NCBI GenBank assembly: GCA_031177985.1
Contig: JAPSJW010000001.1
Coordinates: 310,001 to 374,000 of the forward strand
Length of the DNA stretch: 64,000 nt
Source of the DNA: Microbacteriaceae bacterium
GTDB taxonomy: Bacteria; Actinomycetota; Actinomycetes; Actinomycetales; Microbacteriaceae
Direction: 5' to 3'
Part shown: positions 1 to 8,780 of the stretch, one piece after another
Position numbering within the stretch: position 1 is the stretch's first letter
Layout: every line of letters begins with the position of its first letter
Made by a program: the position numbers and the translations under genes
Notes under the pieces: generated by a model
What the model saw: only the letters and a program-made list of their open reading frames with translations
What the model was told of the DNA's origin: nothing
Databases searched by the model: none

Positions 1-1136
1 ACGACGAGAGGCAGGATGAGGATCTCCTGCGGATGGCGCCGCAGGTGCGAGAAGCCGCGCAGCCCGCGAGTGGCCAGCAGCCAGAGCACGACCGCTCCGA
101 CGCCGATCCAGGTGAACTCGAGCCGGCTGAAGGCGATGTAGGCGATGGTCAGCCCCATCGTGATCGGCGTGAGCAGGATCTGGAGGACCGTGATCTGGGT
201 CACCAGCGGCTGCTTCCAGAGCCAGCCCTTGCCGATCGCCGTGAGGTAGCAGCGGTAGGAGTTGCGGCTCCAGCGGACCCGCTGTTTGACGAATGCCCGG
301 AAGCTCGAGGGGAACATCGACATCGCGCGCGCCGAGCGCTGGTGGACGGTCTTGTACCCGGACGCCAGCACGAGCCAGGTGAGTCGTCCGTCGTCGCCCG
401 AGATGCACCGGCGCCCGAAGAAGAACTCGTTCTCCAGCTGCTCCAGCACGGGGAGCACCGCGGCCCGGCGGTAGACGGCGGTGCGGCCGGAGACGCACGG
501 GACGGCGCCGGCAGCGCCCATCGCCGGCACGTAGTTGTAGTAGCGCAGGTTGACCAGCCAGTCGGCGATGCGACGCCAGACGCTCGAGGTGCGGTCGTAC
601 ACGTTCTGCTGAGTGGAGACGCCGCCGACCTTGGGGTCGACGAACGGCTTCTGCACATTGACCAGGAGCCCAGGAGTCCACGACGTGTCGGAGTCGGTGA
701 GCACGAGCAGCTCTGAGGTGGCCAGCCGGATGCCGACGCCGAGCGCCGAGCGCTTGCCGGCGTGGTGGAAGAGCACGGGGCGCAGGCGAGGATCGCCCAG
801 CGCCTCGATCCGGTCGTACGCCTCAATGTCGGCGACGTCGAGCACGATGATGATCTCGTCCGGGTTCTGGTCGCGCCAGGTCTCGAGGCAGCTCATGAGG
901 ATGTCGGGGTCTTCGTGGAACGAGGGGACGACGACCGAGGTGGTCGTGCGGAAGTCGCTCTCGATGGGCTGGACCCTGGCCGACCACACGGCGCGCCAGA
1001 GCCAGAGGGCCCAGACGATGGTGCCGGCGATGGCGAGCGGGAAGTACGGGGCGAGGGTGGCGAGGAAGTCGAGGACGTTGTCGAGATCGAACTGGGCCAG
1101 CCCGAGGGCAGGCGGAAGCGCAGGGGAAGCGGGCAT
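1..1136 (-). CDS. Membrane glycosyltransferase family 2, processive type (3' end outside window)
   Basis: Cellulose/hyaluronan-synthase-like glycosyltransferase, expected to transfer or polymerise a nucleotide-activated sugar at the cytoplasmic face and help export a surface polysaccharide. The readable 378 residues show a membrane span near 31-50, then a GT-A domain with TDSDTSW (147-153), the acid motif SGDDGRLTW (246-254) and QRVRW (285-289), followed by further hydrophobic segments. The D-D-D-QxxRW pattern is characteristic of processive GT2 enzymes. ATG at 1136 has GAAGGA 8 nt upstream. The C-terminus runs off the left edge, so the product (hyaluronan-like, cellulose-like or other) cannot be assigned. 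Confidence 0.85.
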   Translation of the reverse strand, partial: MPASPALPPALGLAQFDLDNVLDFLATLAPYFPLAIAGTIVWALWLWRAVWSARVQPIESDFRTTTSVVVPSFHEDPDILMSCLETWRDQNPDEIIIVLDVADIEAYDRIEALGDPRLRPVLFHHAGKRSALGVGIRLATSELLVLTDSDTSWTPGLLVNVQKPFVDPKVGGVSTQQNVYDRTSSVWRRIADWLVNLRYYNYVPAMGAAGAVPCVSGRTAVYRRAAVLPVLEQLENEFFFGRRCISGDDGRLTWLVLASGYKTVHQRSARAMSMFPSSFRAFVKQRVRWSRNSYRCYLTAIGKGWLWKQPLVTQITVLQILLTPITMGLTIAYIAFSRLEFTWIGVGAVVLWLLATRGLRGFSHLRRHPQEILILPLV

Positions 1137-1555
1137 CGGGTAAATCCTTCGGTGGGGGTAGCCGTCGGAGACTCTTGCTCCAGCCGGCGCCTGGATGAAC
1201 TGGCGATGCCGAACGTCGGGACCGCCAGACCACCGTCGGTCGAGGAGAACGGCGACAGTCGTCCATCGGGTTAGACGACCGCACCGGCCTGCCGGTTGAA
1301 GTGGCTCGACCGTGACATCCGCGCAAGCGTCTCGTCAACGGGGTGCTCGGCGATACTGAGGAAAGTTAACGCGCTGTTCACAAACGCAGATCGCTCGGAC
1401 GGCCGCGTAATGTGCTGATCAGAGGGCATTCAGGCGGACAACTCGCCGAGCTCGCCGACGCTCGCCGTCTTCCCTTGGAGGTCGAACAGGAAGCTATCAG
1501 GCGCCTCGCAGGTGGGGGCCGCGGGCGGTCGTGATCGCCGAACGACGCGGGCGGC
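1137..1555. other. Intergenic stretch without a recognisable gene
   Basis: About 420 nt lie between the start of the glycosyltransferase and the stop of the acetyltransferase, both on the minus strand. I see no convincing coding frame, RNA gene or strong terminator. It must hold the glycosyltransferase promoter. An imperfect dyad GTTAAC-N5-GTTCAC near 1365-1381 is the only structure noticed and is weak. Confidence 0.5.
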
Positions 1556-2125
1556 TCAGGAGGAGCCCCGCCCCCGCCATTCGTCCTCGAGGATTGCGTA
1601 GACGTCGGTGTCGAGCCACTCGCCCTTGAGCAGCTCGTTGTGCAGGAAGCGCGCCTCGTGGCGCATCCCGAGCCTCATGCAGACGGCCGCTGATGCGACG
1701 TTGCGCGGATCGAGCTTCGCCGCGACCCGGTGCGCGCCCCAGTCGGCGAACAGCAGCCCGAGACCTGCCCGGGCGGCCTCCGTGGCGTAACCGCGGCCCC
1801 GGAAGTCGGGATGCAGCACCCAGCCGATCTCGGCACCGCGGTTCTCGGCGCTCGCCACGATGAGGGTCAGGTCTCCGACCACGGTGCCCTCGACATCGAT
1901 GGCCAGCGCGACGTTGTCGCCGTCCTTCTCGAGGCGGGTGCGCGACATCCGCTGGGCGAGATGCCCCGCCGACTCGTCGCGGTTGCGCACCGGCCACGGC
2001 AGGAAGCGCACGACCTCGGGGTCGGACTGGTAGGCGTGGATGTCGTCGAGATCGGTGCGGACGAGGGGCCTCAGCACGAGGCGCTCGGTGCGGATCCGCT
2101 GCGGGATCTCGATGACGGGGCTCAC
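1556..2125 (-). CDS. GNAT family N-acetyltransferase (RimJ/RimL-like)
   Basis: 189-residue acetyl-CoA-dependent N-acetyltransferase of the Acetyltransf_3 type. The N-terminal [10 protein letters not shown] segment is the usual RimJ/RimL opening, and the acetyl-CoA pyrophosphate-binding motif is seen as RGRGYATEA (about residues 108-116), followed by [13 protein letters not shown], the family helix that ends the fold. The acceptor could be a protein N-terminus, antibiotic or small amine; nothing in the sequence decides this. The GTG start overlaps the hemA stop as GTGA, so it is probably translated by coupling from the hemA message. No link to haem synthesis is implied. Confidence 0.85.
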   Translation of the reverse strand: MSPVIEIPQRIRTERLVLRPLVRTDLDDIHAYQSDPEVVRFLPWPVRNRDESAGHLAQRMSRTRLEKDGDNVALAIDVEGTVVGDLTLIVASAENRGAEIGWVLHPDFRGRGYATEAARAGLGLLFADWGAHRVAAKLDPRNVASAAVCMRLGMRHEARFLHNELLKGEWLDTDVYAILEDEWRGRGSS

Positions 2126-3360
2126 GCTGTCGCGTCGCGCCGCTCCGTGGCGGCCGCCGGTCGCTGCTCGACCTGCAGGCCGTACACCGCCTCGAGCCCG
2201 GCGGCGAACTCTGCCGCCTTGCCCTCGAGCGCGAGCTCGCGGGCGCGCGCCGACGGCCCGTGCAGCAGCACACCCGCCAGGTGGCGCAGCGCAGCCTCCG
2301 TCTCGGGTCCGGCTCCCCGGGCGAGGGCGCGATCGACCTCCTGCTCGACGAGCGCGAGCACGTGCGTGCGGAAGGCGACGATAGCCGGCTCGACGCTCGC
2401 CTCCGCGGCGAACTGGGCAGCCGCATCTCCGACGAGGGCTCGCGCATCCTCGTGCGCATTCAGCTCCTCAAGGGGCGCGTGCAGGCTGATCGTCTCGAGG
2501 TCCAGCAGCTCGACGCCGGGAAGCTCGCCGACCGCCGGGTCGATGTTGCGGGGCAGCCCCAGATCGATGAAGAAGTGCCGTCGCACCTCGGGCACCTGCT
2601 CGGCGTGCACGACGGTGTTGGCGGTGCAGGTGATGATGACGTCGGCGGTCGCGATCGCGCCGGTCAGGGTCTGCTCCGGCCGCAGCCCGTGCTTCGTCGC
2701 GAAGGGGACGGCGCGGCCCGACGGCGAATAGACCCGGATGTCGGCGGCGCCGCGATCACGCAGGGCCGCGACGGTCGTCGCCGCGTACTGTCCCGTGCCG
2801 ACGATCAGCACGCGGGTCGCCGCCCAGTCGGCGATGCGGCTCGACGCGAGGTCGAGGGCGAGACGCACGAGCGACCGACCGGCCCCGCCGAGCGCCGTGC
2901 GGTTCTTGACGCCGCGGCTCGTGTGGGTGGCGCGCTGGAACATCCGCTCGAGGCCCCGGCTGGTGGTGGCGACGGTGCGGGCGCGCTCGAGCGCACGGCG
3001 CACCTGTCCTGAGATCTCGTCCTCTCCGACGACGACGGACTCGAGCCCGCTCGACACGGCGAAGAGGTGCTCGGGGACATCGTGACCTGACAGCACCGTG
3101 ACGACGCGGGCGAGCTCGTCGGAGTCGACGCCGCTCGTGGCGCTCATCTGCCGGATCGTCGCCTCGACCGCCTGCTGCTCGGTCGAGGCGTCGTCGACCT
3201 CGAGGTACGCCTCGAAGCGGTTGCAGGTGGCGAGCACGACGGCGCCCTCGACGGATGCGGCGGCGACGAGCGACTCGGCCGCGGAGGGTGCTCCAAGGGA
3301 CAGCTTCTCGAGGAGGTCGAAGCTCGCGTTGCGATGGTTCGCGGTCAAGCACAGGAGCAC
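2122..3360 (-). CDS. hemA: Glutamyl-tRNA reductase
   Basis: Catalyses NADPH-dependent reduction of glutamyl-tRNA(Glu) to glutamate-1-semialdehyde, the first committed step of C5-pathway tetrapyrrole synthesis. The 412-residue protein has the catalytic Cys in LATCNRFE (Cys46), the [18 protein letters not shown] stretch of the catalytic domain, a Rossmann motif [10 protein letters not shown] and a C-terminal dimerisation helix. It is divergent from hemE across a 50-nt gap. The GTG start is supported by a TAGAAT -10-like hexamer at 3367-3372 that ends 6 nt before it, which predicts a leaderless transcript and would explain the absence of a Shine-Dalgarno. It opens the haem cluster together with hemL at the far end. 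Confidence 0.97.
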   Translation of the reverse strand: MLLCLTANHRNASFDLLEKLSLGAPSAAESLVAAASVEGAVVLATCNRFEAYLEVDDASTEQQAVEATIRQMSATSGVDSDELARVVTVLSGHDVPEHLFAVSSGLESVVVGEDEISGQVRRALERARTVATTSRGLERMFQRATHTSRGVKNRTALGGAGRSLVRLALDLASSRIADWAATRVLIVGTGQYAATTVAALRDRGAADIRVYSPSGRAVPFATKHGLRPEQTLTGAIATADVIITCTANTVVHAEQVPEVRRHFFIDLGLPRNIDPAVGELPGVELLDLETISLHAPLEELNAHEDARALVGDAAAQFAAEASVEPAIVAFRTHVLALVEQEVDRALARGAGPETEAALRHLAGVLLHGPSARARELALEGKAAEFAAGLEAVYGLQVEQRPAAATERRDATA

Positions 3361-3410
3361 TCAGCGATTCTACCGGTCCTGCCAGGAGGGAGGCTGGGTG
3401 CGGTGGGAGG

Positions 3411-4478
3411 ATGGAGGACGTGCTTCCCGAGACCCACCCGCTCGCCGACGGCCGCACGGCGTCGTCGCCCCTCATCCGCGCTCTCCGGGGCGACCGTCCG
3501 CAGACCCTGCCGGTCTGGTTCATGCGCCAGGCGGGGCGCTCGCTGCCCGAGTACCGCGAGCTGCGGGTCGGCACCGCGATGCTCGACGCCTGTCTGACGC
3601 CGGAGCTCGCGAGCGAGATCACCCTGCAGCCGGTGCGCAGGCACGGCGTGGACGCGGCGGTGTTCTTCAGCGACATCGTCATCCCGGTGAAGCTCGCCGG
3701 GGTCGGCGTCGAGATCGTGCCCGGCCGCGGTCCGGTGCTCGAGAACCCGATCCGCACCGCGTCGGACGTGCTCGCCCTGCGTCCGATCGACCCGGACGCG
3801 TTCGCGCCCATCACCGAGGCTGTGGCTCGCACCGTCGCGGAGCTCGGGCCGGTGCCGCTCATCGGCTTCGGCGGTGCGCCCTTCACCCTCGCCTCCTACC
3901 TCGTGGAGGGCGGTCCGTCGAAGGATCAGCTGCGTGCCCGCACCCTCATGTACTCCGACCCGCATACCTGGGCCACGCTGCTGAACTGGTGCGCGGACGT
4001 GACCGGAGCGTTCCTGCGAGCGCAGGTGCTCGCGGGCGCCAGCGCGGTGCAGCTCTTCGACTCCTGGGTCGGCACGCTGTCCGAGGCGCAGTACGTGCGC
4101 CGGGTCGCACCGCACTCCCGCCGAGCCTTCGATGCCCTGCGGGGCATGGAGGTGCCGAAGATCCACTTCGGGCTCGGCAGCGGCGACATGCTGCCGGCGA
4201 TGCGCGCCATCGGAGCCGAGGCGGTCGGAGTCGACTGGCGTCTGCCGCTCGACGAGGCGAACCGCCGGCTCGGCGGGACGACCCCCCTGCAGGGCAACGT
4301 CGACCCGGCGCTGCTCGGGGCTCCGTGGGAGACCCTCGAGGCGCACGTGCGAGACGTCGTCGACCGCGGCCGTGAGGCCCCCGCGCACATCGTGAACCTC
4401 GGTCACGGGGTTCCGCCCGAAACCGACCCCGAGGTGCTCACCCGGGTGGTCGAGCTCGTGCACTCCCTGCCGGGCTGA
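3411..4478 (+). CDS. hemE: Uroporphyrinogen decarboxylase
   Basis: Decarboxylates the four acetate side chains of uroporphyrinogen III to give coproporphyrinogen III in the cytoplasm. The family signatures are clear: the N-terminal PVWFMRQAGRSLPEYRE with the substrate-binding arginines, FFSDIVIPVKLAGVGVEI, GFGGAPFTLASYLVEGG and the C-terminal NLGHGVPPETDPE. Length (355 residues) is normal. ATG at 3411 directly abuts GGGAGG; the in-frame GTG at 3420 would place that Shine-Dalgarno 9 nt away and is an equally good start, a difference of three residues. The next gene starts 3 nt after its stop. Confidence 0.97.
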   Translation: MEDVLPETHPLADGRTASSPLIRALRGDRPQTLPVWFMRQAGRSLPEYRELRVGTAMLDACLTPELASEITLQPVRRHGVDAAVFFSDIVIPVKLAGVGVEIVPGRGPVLENPIRTASDVLALRPIDPDAFAPITEAVARTVAELGPVPLIGFGGAPFTLASYLVEGGPSKDQLRARTLMYSDPHTWATLLNWCADVTGAFLRAQVLAGASAVQLFDSWVGTLSEAQYVRRVAPHSRRAFDALRGMEVPKIHFGLGSGDMLPAMRAIGAEAVGVDWRLPLDEANRRLGGTTPLQGNVDPALLGAPWETLEAHVRDVVDRGREAPAHIVNLGHGVPPETDPEVLTRVVELVHSLPG

Positions 4479-4481
4479 GTC

Positions 4482-5732
4482 ATGGCACCGCGCGTCATCG
4501 TCGTCGGCGGGGGCATCGCCGGGCTGGTGATCGCCCGCGATCTCGTGCTGCGAGGACGCGAGGTCACCCTCGTCGAGGCGAGCGGAAGGCTCGGCGGGAC
4601 GGTCGCGGCGCACACCGTCGGCGGCATCGAGCTCGACGCCGGAGCCGAGAGCTTCGCCACCCGCGGCGGCGTGGTGGCCGAACTCGCGACGGGTCTCGGC
4701 CTCGAAGTCGTCGCCCCGAATCCCGCGAGCGCGTGGCTGCACACCACACAGGGCACCACCGTGCCGCTCCCCGCGACGAGTCTGCTCGGCATCCCGTCGT
4801 CGCCCCTCGCCGAAGACGTCGCCGCGGTCGTCGGCCGCAAGGCGACCTTCCGCGCGCTCGCCGATTCCCTCTACCCCGCCACCGTCGGCGCGAAGGTGCG
4901 CACCCTCGGCGAGCTCGTGCGACGACGGATGGGCGACGCGATCCTCGAGCAGCTGGTCGCGCCGGTCACCCTCGGCGTGCACTCCAAGCACCCGGACGAC
5001 CTCGAGCTCGACCGGGTGGCGCCTGGACTGCGCAACGCCCTGCTGCGGCGCGGATCGCTCGCCGCCGCGGTGCTCGAGCTGCGCTCGAACGCCCCCGCCG
5101 GTTCCGCTGTGGCAGGCATCCGCGGCGGAGTCCACCGGCTGGTCTCCGCGCTCGCCGCCGAGCTCGACCGTTTCGGCGCCGAGGTGCTGCTCGCCTCCCG
5201 CGCCACCGAGGTGGAGGCGACAGGCGTCACCGTGAAGGGCAGACGGCTCGACGGCCAGGTCGTGGTGGCTGCACCGCACATCCTCGGTGAGTCCTTCGCT
5301 GCTGACGCACGGGTCACTCTCGCGACCCTCGTCGTCGAGGCGCCGGCTCTCGATGCCGCTCCGCGCGGGACGGGAGTGCTGGTGACCAAGGGTGCGCCGG
5401 GGGTCCGCGCGAAGGCGCTCACCCACTCCACGGCCAAGTGGCCCTGGCTGCGTGAGGCAGCGGCCGGGCACCACGTGCTCCGGCTCTCCTACGACGAGGA
5501 GCCCGCCGCGCTCGCCGAGACCGCGCGAGCGGATGCGGAGGCGCTGCTGGGTGTCGCCCTGCCCCCCTCCGCTGTGGTGGAGGTGGCGAGGGTGGAGTGG
5601 AGCAGACCCGCTCCCGCGACGCTTCCCCCGGGGAGCCCGGTCGCGGTGGGGGAGTCGATCGCCGGGACCGGCCTGGCCAATACCATCCGCCATGCCAGGG
5701 AGCAAGCGCGGGAACTGGCAGGCGACGCCTGA
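4482..5732 (+). CDS. hemG: Coproporphyrinogen III / protoporphyrinogen oxidase, HemY (CgoX) type
   Basis: FAD-dependent oxidase. In Gram-positive coproporphyrin-dependent haem synthesis this family converts coproporphyrinogen III to coproporphyrin III; hemQ in the same cluster supports that role over protoporphyrinogen oxidation. The 416-residue protein begins with the dinucleotide-binding VIVVGGGIAGLVIARDL motif, followed by EASGRLGGTV, a GAESFATR segment, and a C-terminal FAD-contact region GSPVAVGESIAGTGLANTI. It starts 3 nt after the hemE stop, so the two are co-transcribed. Alternative symbols are hemY and cgoX. Confidence 0.93.
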   Translation: MAPRVIVVGGGIAGLVIARDLVLRGREVTLVEASGRLGGTVAAHTVGGIELDAGAESFATRGGVVAELATGLGLEVVAPNPASAWLHTTQGTTVPLPATSLLGIPSSPLAEDVAAVVGRKATFRALADSLYPATVGAKVRTLGELVRRRMGDAILEQLVAPVTLGVHSKHPDDLELDRVAPGLRNALLRRGSLAAAVLELRSNAPAGSAVAGIRGGVHRLVSALAAELDRFGAEVLLASRATEVEATGVTVKGRRLDGQVVVAAPHILGESFAADARVTLATLVVEAPALDAAPRGTGVLVTKGAPGVRAKALTHSTAKWPWLREAAAGHHVLRLSYDEEPAALAETARADAEALLGVALPPSAVVEVARVEWSRPAPATLPPGSPVAVGESIAGTGLANTIRHAREQARELAGDA

Positions 5733-5785
5733 CATCCCCGGCACTAACGTTGAGATGGGAATACCCGACGAAACGGAGTGCACAC

Positions 5786-6094
5786 ATGAAGGGCAAGATC
5801 CTCCTCCTCGTGGGGCTGGGTGTCGGATACGTTCTCGGCACGCGCGCCGGACGCGAGCAGTACGACAAGATCAGCTCACAGGCCAACAAGCTGTGGAACG
5901 ACCCGCGCGTGCAGAAGCAGGTGAAGACCGCAGAGGACTTCGTCAAGGACAAGGCTCCTGAGGTCGCCGACTTCGTCACCGACAACGCCAAGAAGGTCGC
6001 CGGCCAGGTCTCTGGCAAGGGCAGCAACTCGAAGTCCTCGAACTCCTCGACCTCGTCGACGGGCTCGACGGGCAGCACGTCGCCCTCGATCTGA
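5786..6094 (+). CDS. YtxH-like small membrane-anchored protein
   Basis: 102-residue protein with one N-terminal membrane helix (ILLLVGLGVGYVLGT), then RAGREQYDKI and a long amphipathic, Lys-rich helix region, ending in a Ser/Gly/Thr-rich tail. This is the YtxH-domain pattern seen in actinobacterial envelope or stress proteins; the biochemical role is unknown. It starts 53 nt after hemG and is followed by a holin-X-like and a DUF3618 gene on the same strand. That trio is a recurrent set in actinobacteria, here inserted between the two halves of the haem cluster. Confidence 0.8.
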   Translation: MKGKILLLVGLGVGYVLGTRAGREQYDKISSQANKLWNDPRVQKQVKTAEDFVKDKAPEVADFVTDNAKKVAGQVSGKGSNSKSSNSSTSSTGSTGSTSPSI

Positions 6095-6119
6095 TCGCGG
6101 GCGTCGGAAGGAGACGCAC

Positions 6120-6599
6120 ATGACTGCGCCACGCCTCGGCGCGACGCCGGTCACCGGTGAGAAGAGATCGCTGTTCAAGCTGATCGGGGATGTCCCGACG
6201 CTGGTGCGCGAGCTCATCCGCACGGAGATCGAGCTCGCGAAGACCGAGATGATCGCCAAGCTCAAGTCGGCGGGCATCGGTGCGGGCTTCCTCGCCGGTG
6301 CGGCCGTCGTCCTGATCCTGTTCCTCGGCGTGCTGCTGACCTCGGCGGTGCTCGCGTTCGCGCAGATCATGCCCGGCTGGCTCGCAGCCCTGCTCGTGGC
6401 CGGCATCGTGCTGGTCATCGCGGCGGTGCTCGGGTTCGTCGGCTACCTGATCCTCAAGAAGGGCATCCCACCGGTGCCCTCCGACACGATCGAGAACATC
6501 AAGCACGATCTGGACGCCATCACGGGCGTCGGAAAGCGGGACGACAGTGAGCACGTCAGACATCCAGGCACGGGCAACGGCTACGCGCGCGGAGCTTGA
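6120..6599 (+). CDS. Holin-X-like (Phage_holin_3_6) membrane protein
   Basis: 159 residues. A short cytoplasmic N-terminus with the LVRELIRTEIELAKTEM amphipathic helix precedes two transmembrane helices (about 57-81 and 87-112), the layout of the actinobacterial holin-X superfamily. Despite the name these chromosomal proteins are not phage lysis proteins; they are thought to be structural membrane proteins. The last 17 codons overlap the next gene in another frame. AAGGAG lies just before the ATG. No phage genes are nearby. Confidence 0.78.
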   Translation: MTAPRLGATPVTGEKRSLFKLIGDVPTLVRELIRTEIELAKTEMIAKLKSAGIGAGFLAGAAVVLILFLGVLLTSAVLAFAQIMPGWLAALLVAGIVLVIAAVLGFVGYLILKKGIPPVPSDTIENIKHDLDAITGVGKRDDSEHVRHPGTGNGYARGA

Positions 6600-6774
6600 G
6601 GACACGCTGGGCCAGATCGAGGACAAGCTCGACGTGCAGAAGCACGCCGAGCGTCTCTACGGGAAGGCGAAGGACTCCTACGAGGCCAACCCCATCCCGT
6701 GGATCGCCGGTGCGACCGCGGTCGCGGTCGGTGTGCTCGGGCTCATCGCCTGGGCGATCTTCAGCGACGACTGA
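6547..6774 (+). CDS. DUF3618 family protein
   Basis: 75-residue protein. The first half (ATRAELEDTLGQIEDKLDVQ) is the diagnostic DUF3618 helix, followed by a single C-terminal membrane helix (IAGATAVAVGVLGLIAWAIF). Function is unknown; the family habitually travels with the holin-X-like protein just upstream, which it overlaps by 53 nt, so translational coupling is likely. GTG at 6547 is the only start that retains the conserved helix. A strong terminator follows 20 nt after the stop. Confidence 0.82.
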   Translation: MSTSDIQARATATRAELEDTLGQIEDKLDVQKHAERLYGKAKDSYEANPIPWIAGATAVAVGVLGLIAWAIFSDD

Positions 6775-6794
6775 GACCCACTCCTCACGGACAC

Positions 6795-6829
6795 GAAGGG
6801 GCGGCGGCCGACAGGCCGACCGCCCCTTC
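6795..6829 (+). terminator. Rho-independent terminator after the YtxH/holin/DUF3618 cassette
   Basis: Ten-bp outer stem GAAGGGGCGG / CCGCCCCTTC enclosing an inner GGCC-GACA-GGCC hairpin. It separates the cassette from hemQ, which therefore needs its own promoter. Confidence 0.8.
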
Positions 6830-6915
6830 TGCGTGCACGCGCAGTCCGACGGCGCGGTGCGCAAGGCCGCACTCACGATTAGCACTCTCCCAACCAAGAG
6901 GGGGAGGATGGAGGT

Positions 6916-7605
6916 ATGACCTCGAGCGCTGACACGCGCGCGGCAGCCCCCGAAACCCCCGAACTCGGTTACGCCCTCTGGGCCGTGCTCCGCCGCGACC
7001 CTGCCCGCACCGCATCGACCGGTGACCTCGCGCCCGCGATCGCCGCGGTGGAGGAGGCAGGCGTGACGGTGCGCGGGCTCTACGACGTCTCCTCGGTGCG
7101 CGCCGACGCCGACCTGATGATCTGGCTGCACGGACCCGTGCCCGAGAAGCTGCAGTGGGCGCTGCGCGAGCTGCGCCGCTCCGAGCCCCTGCGCACCCTA
7201 CTCCCGACCTGGAACGCGATGGGCGTGCACCGCGACGCCGAGTTCACGAGCAATCACCTGCCGGCCTTCCTGCGCGGCAAGCCCGCGCTCGACTGGCTGA
7301 CGGTCTACCCGTTCGTGCGCTCGTACGAGTGGTACCTGCTGCCCGACGACGAGCGCAGACGGATGCTGGGTCAGCATGGTCGCAAGGGCTCCGAATACCC
7401 CAGTGTGCAGGCGAACACCGTAGCGAGCTTCGCGCTCGGCGACTACGAGTGGATCCTCGCCCTCGAGGCCGACGAGCTGGTCGACCTCGTGGACCTGATG
7501 CGCCACCTGCGGCAGACGGAGGCTCGGCGCCACGTGCGCGAGGAGGTGCCGTTCTACACGGGACGCCGCATCGAGCTGGACGAGCTGGCGGAGGTGCTGT
7601 CGTGA
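6916..7605 (+). CDS. hemQ: Coproheme decarboxylase HemQ (chlorite-dismutase fold)
   Basis: Converts iron-coproporphyrin III to haem b by oxidative decarboxylation of two propionates, the last step of the coproporphyrin-dependent pathway. The 229-residue protein shows the family core WLTVYPFVRSYEWYLL, with Tyr131 the probable catalytic tyrosine, and MLGQHGRKG, with His154 the probable proximal haem ligand. The SMART chlorite-dismutase Arg is absent, as expected for HemQ. GGAGG lies 2 nt before ATG 6916 and GGGGGAGG a little further up. It heads the hemQ-H-C-D-B-L run and overlaps hemH as GTGA. Confidence 0.95.
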   Translation: MTSSADTRAAAPETPELGYALWAVLRRDPARTASTGDLAPAIAAVEEAGVTVRGLYDVSSVRADADLMIWLHGPVPEKLQWALRELRRSEPLRTLLPTWNAMGVHRDAEFTSNHLPAFLRGKPALDWLTVYPFVRSYEWYLLPDDERRRMLGQHGRKGSEYPSVQANTVASFALGDYEWILALEADELVDLVDLMRHLRQTEARRHVREEVPFYTGRRIELDELAEVLS

Positions 7606-8777
7606 CGATCTCGAACGGCGAGGCCGCGAACCTCGTTCCTGGAGCGACCGACGCCGCGAAGCACGGCCCCGAGCACGTCGTCGAGCCGGTCGACTACGAC
7701 GCCATCCTGCTCGCGAGCTTCGGCGGGCCCGAGGGGCAGGACGACGTCATCCCGTTCCTCCGGAATGTCACGCGCGGTCGCGGCATCCCCGACGAGCGGC
7801 TGGAGGAGGTGGCGCACCACTACCGCGCCTTCGGCGGGGTGAGCCCCATCAACCAGCAGAACCGGGAGCTGAAGGCGGCCCTCGAGGCGGAGCTCGAGCG
7901 GCGCGGCATCGACCTGCCGGTGCTCTGGGGCAACCGCAACTGGGACCCGTACCTGCGTGACGCCCTCACCGAGGCGAAGGAGCGCGGCTTCACCAGGCTC
8001 ATCGCGATCGGCACGAGCGCCTACAGCTCCTACTCGAGCTGCCGCCAGTACCGCGAGGACTACGCGATCGCGCTGGCCGAGACCGGCCTCGAGGGGCAGG
8101 TGCAGATCGACAAGGTGCGCCAGTTCTTCGACCACCCCGGCTTCGTGCAGCCCTTCATCGAGGCCACCCGCGACGGTCTCGCGGAGGTGGCATCGAAGGG
8201 CGCAGCGCCCGAAGATACCCACGTTCTCTTCGCGACCCACAGCATCCCCACCCAGGATGCCGAGCGCAGCGGACCACGCACCCGCGAGTTCGGTGAGGGC
8301 GGCGCCTATGCGGCGCAGCACCTCGCCGTCGCCGAGGTCGTCATGCGGGAGGCGGGCGCCGGTGTCGACTGGAGCCTCGTCTACCAGTCGCGTTCGGGAC
8401 CGCCGAGCCAGCCGTGGCTCGAGCCCGACATCAACGACGCGATCGGGGAGCTCGCCGCCAAGGGCGTGAAAGCCGTCGTCATCGTGCCGCTCGGTTTCGT
8501 GAGCGACCACATGGAGGTCAAGTGGGACCTCGACACCGAGGCCATCCAGACGGCGGGTGAGCAGGGCATGATCGCCGTGCGCGTGCCTACCCCTGGCATC
8601 CACGACGCCTACGTCAAGGGCCTCATCGACCTCGTGCTCGAGCGTCGAGACGGAATCCCGGTCGAGGACCGCCCGTCGCTCACCGAACTCGGCCCCTGGT
8701 ACGACGTCTGTCGTCCCGGGTGCTGCGAGAACGTTCGGCTCGGATTCAAGCCGGCCCTCGCGGGCCTGGCACCCTAG
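7602..8777 (+). CDS. hemH: Coproporphyrin ferrochelatase, 2Fe-2S actinobacterial type
   Basis: Inserts Fe(II) into coproporphyrin III (CpfC) to give coproheme for HemQ. Family motifs include LLASFGGPEGQDDVIPFL, FGGVSPINQQN, the metal-site His in FATHSIPTQDAERSGP and the Glu-containing YQSRSGPPSQPWLEPD. Cys147 (SSYSSCRQY) and the C-terminal Cys370, Cys374 and Cys375 (CRPGCC) match the four ligands of the 2Fe-2S cluster described in actinobacterial ferrochelatases. The GTG at 7602 overlaps the hemQ stop and gives a 391-residue protein; a much longer open frame upstream is only the antisense-free read-through of hemQ in another frame. Also called cpfC. Confidence 0.95.
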   Translation: MTISNGEAANLVPGATDAAKHGPEHVVEPVDYDAILLASFGGPEGQDDVIPFLRNVTRGRGIPDERLEEVAHHYRAFGGVSPINQQNRELKAALEAELERRGIDLPVLWGNRNWDPYLRDALTEAKERGFTRLIAIGTSAYSSYSSCRQYREDYAIALAETGLEGQVQIDKVRQFFDHPGFVQPFIEATRDGLAEVASKGAAPEDTHVLFATHSIPTQDAERSGPRTREFGEGGAYAAQHLAVAEVVMREAGAGVDWSLVYQSRSGPPSQPWLEPDINDAIGELAAKGVKAVVIVPLGFVSDHMEVKWDLDTEAIQTAGEQGMIAVRVPTPGIHDAYVKGLIDLVLERRDGIPVEDRPSLTELGPWYDVCRPGCCENVRLGFKPALAGLAP

Positions 8778-8780
8778 GAC

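Noticed and set aside
3345-5783. Very long open frame on the minus strand opposite hemE and hemG (about 812 codons)
   Set aside because: Its translation has no family signature and is low-complexity Arg/Gly/His-rich, as expected opposite high-GC genes; the plus-strand genes are unambiguous.
6120-6599. Holin-like gene as a sign of a prophage
   Set aside because: The holin-X superfamily is a normal chromosomal actinobacterial family; no phage, integrase or lysin genes are present.
6878-6888. TTAGCACTCTC upstream of hemQ resembles half of a CIRCE (HrcA) element
   Set aside because: The second half (GAGTGCTAA) is absent at the required distance, so HrcA control is not supported.
6908-6919. Three-codon ORF ATG-GAG-GTA-TGA overlapping the hemQ start
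   Set aside because: It is produced by the Shine-Dalgarno sequence itself (GGAGG) next to the hemQ ATG and is probably chance.
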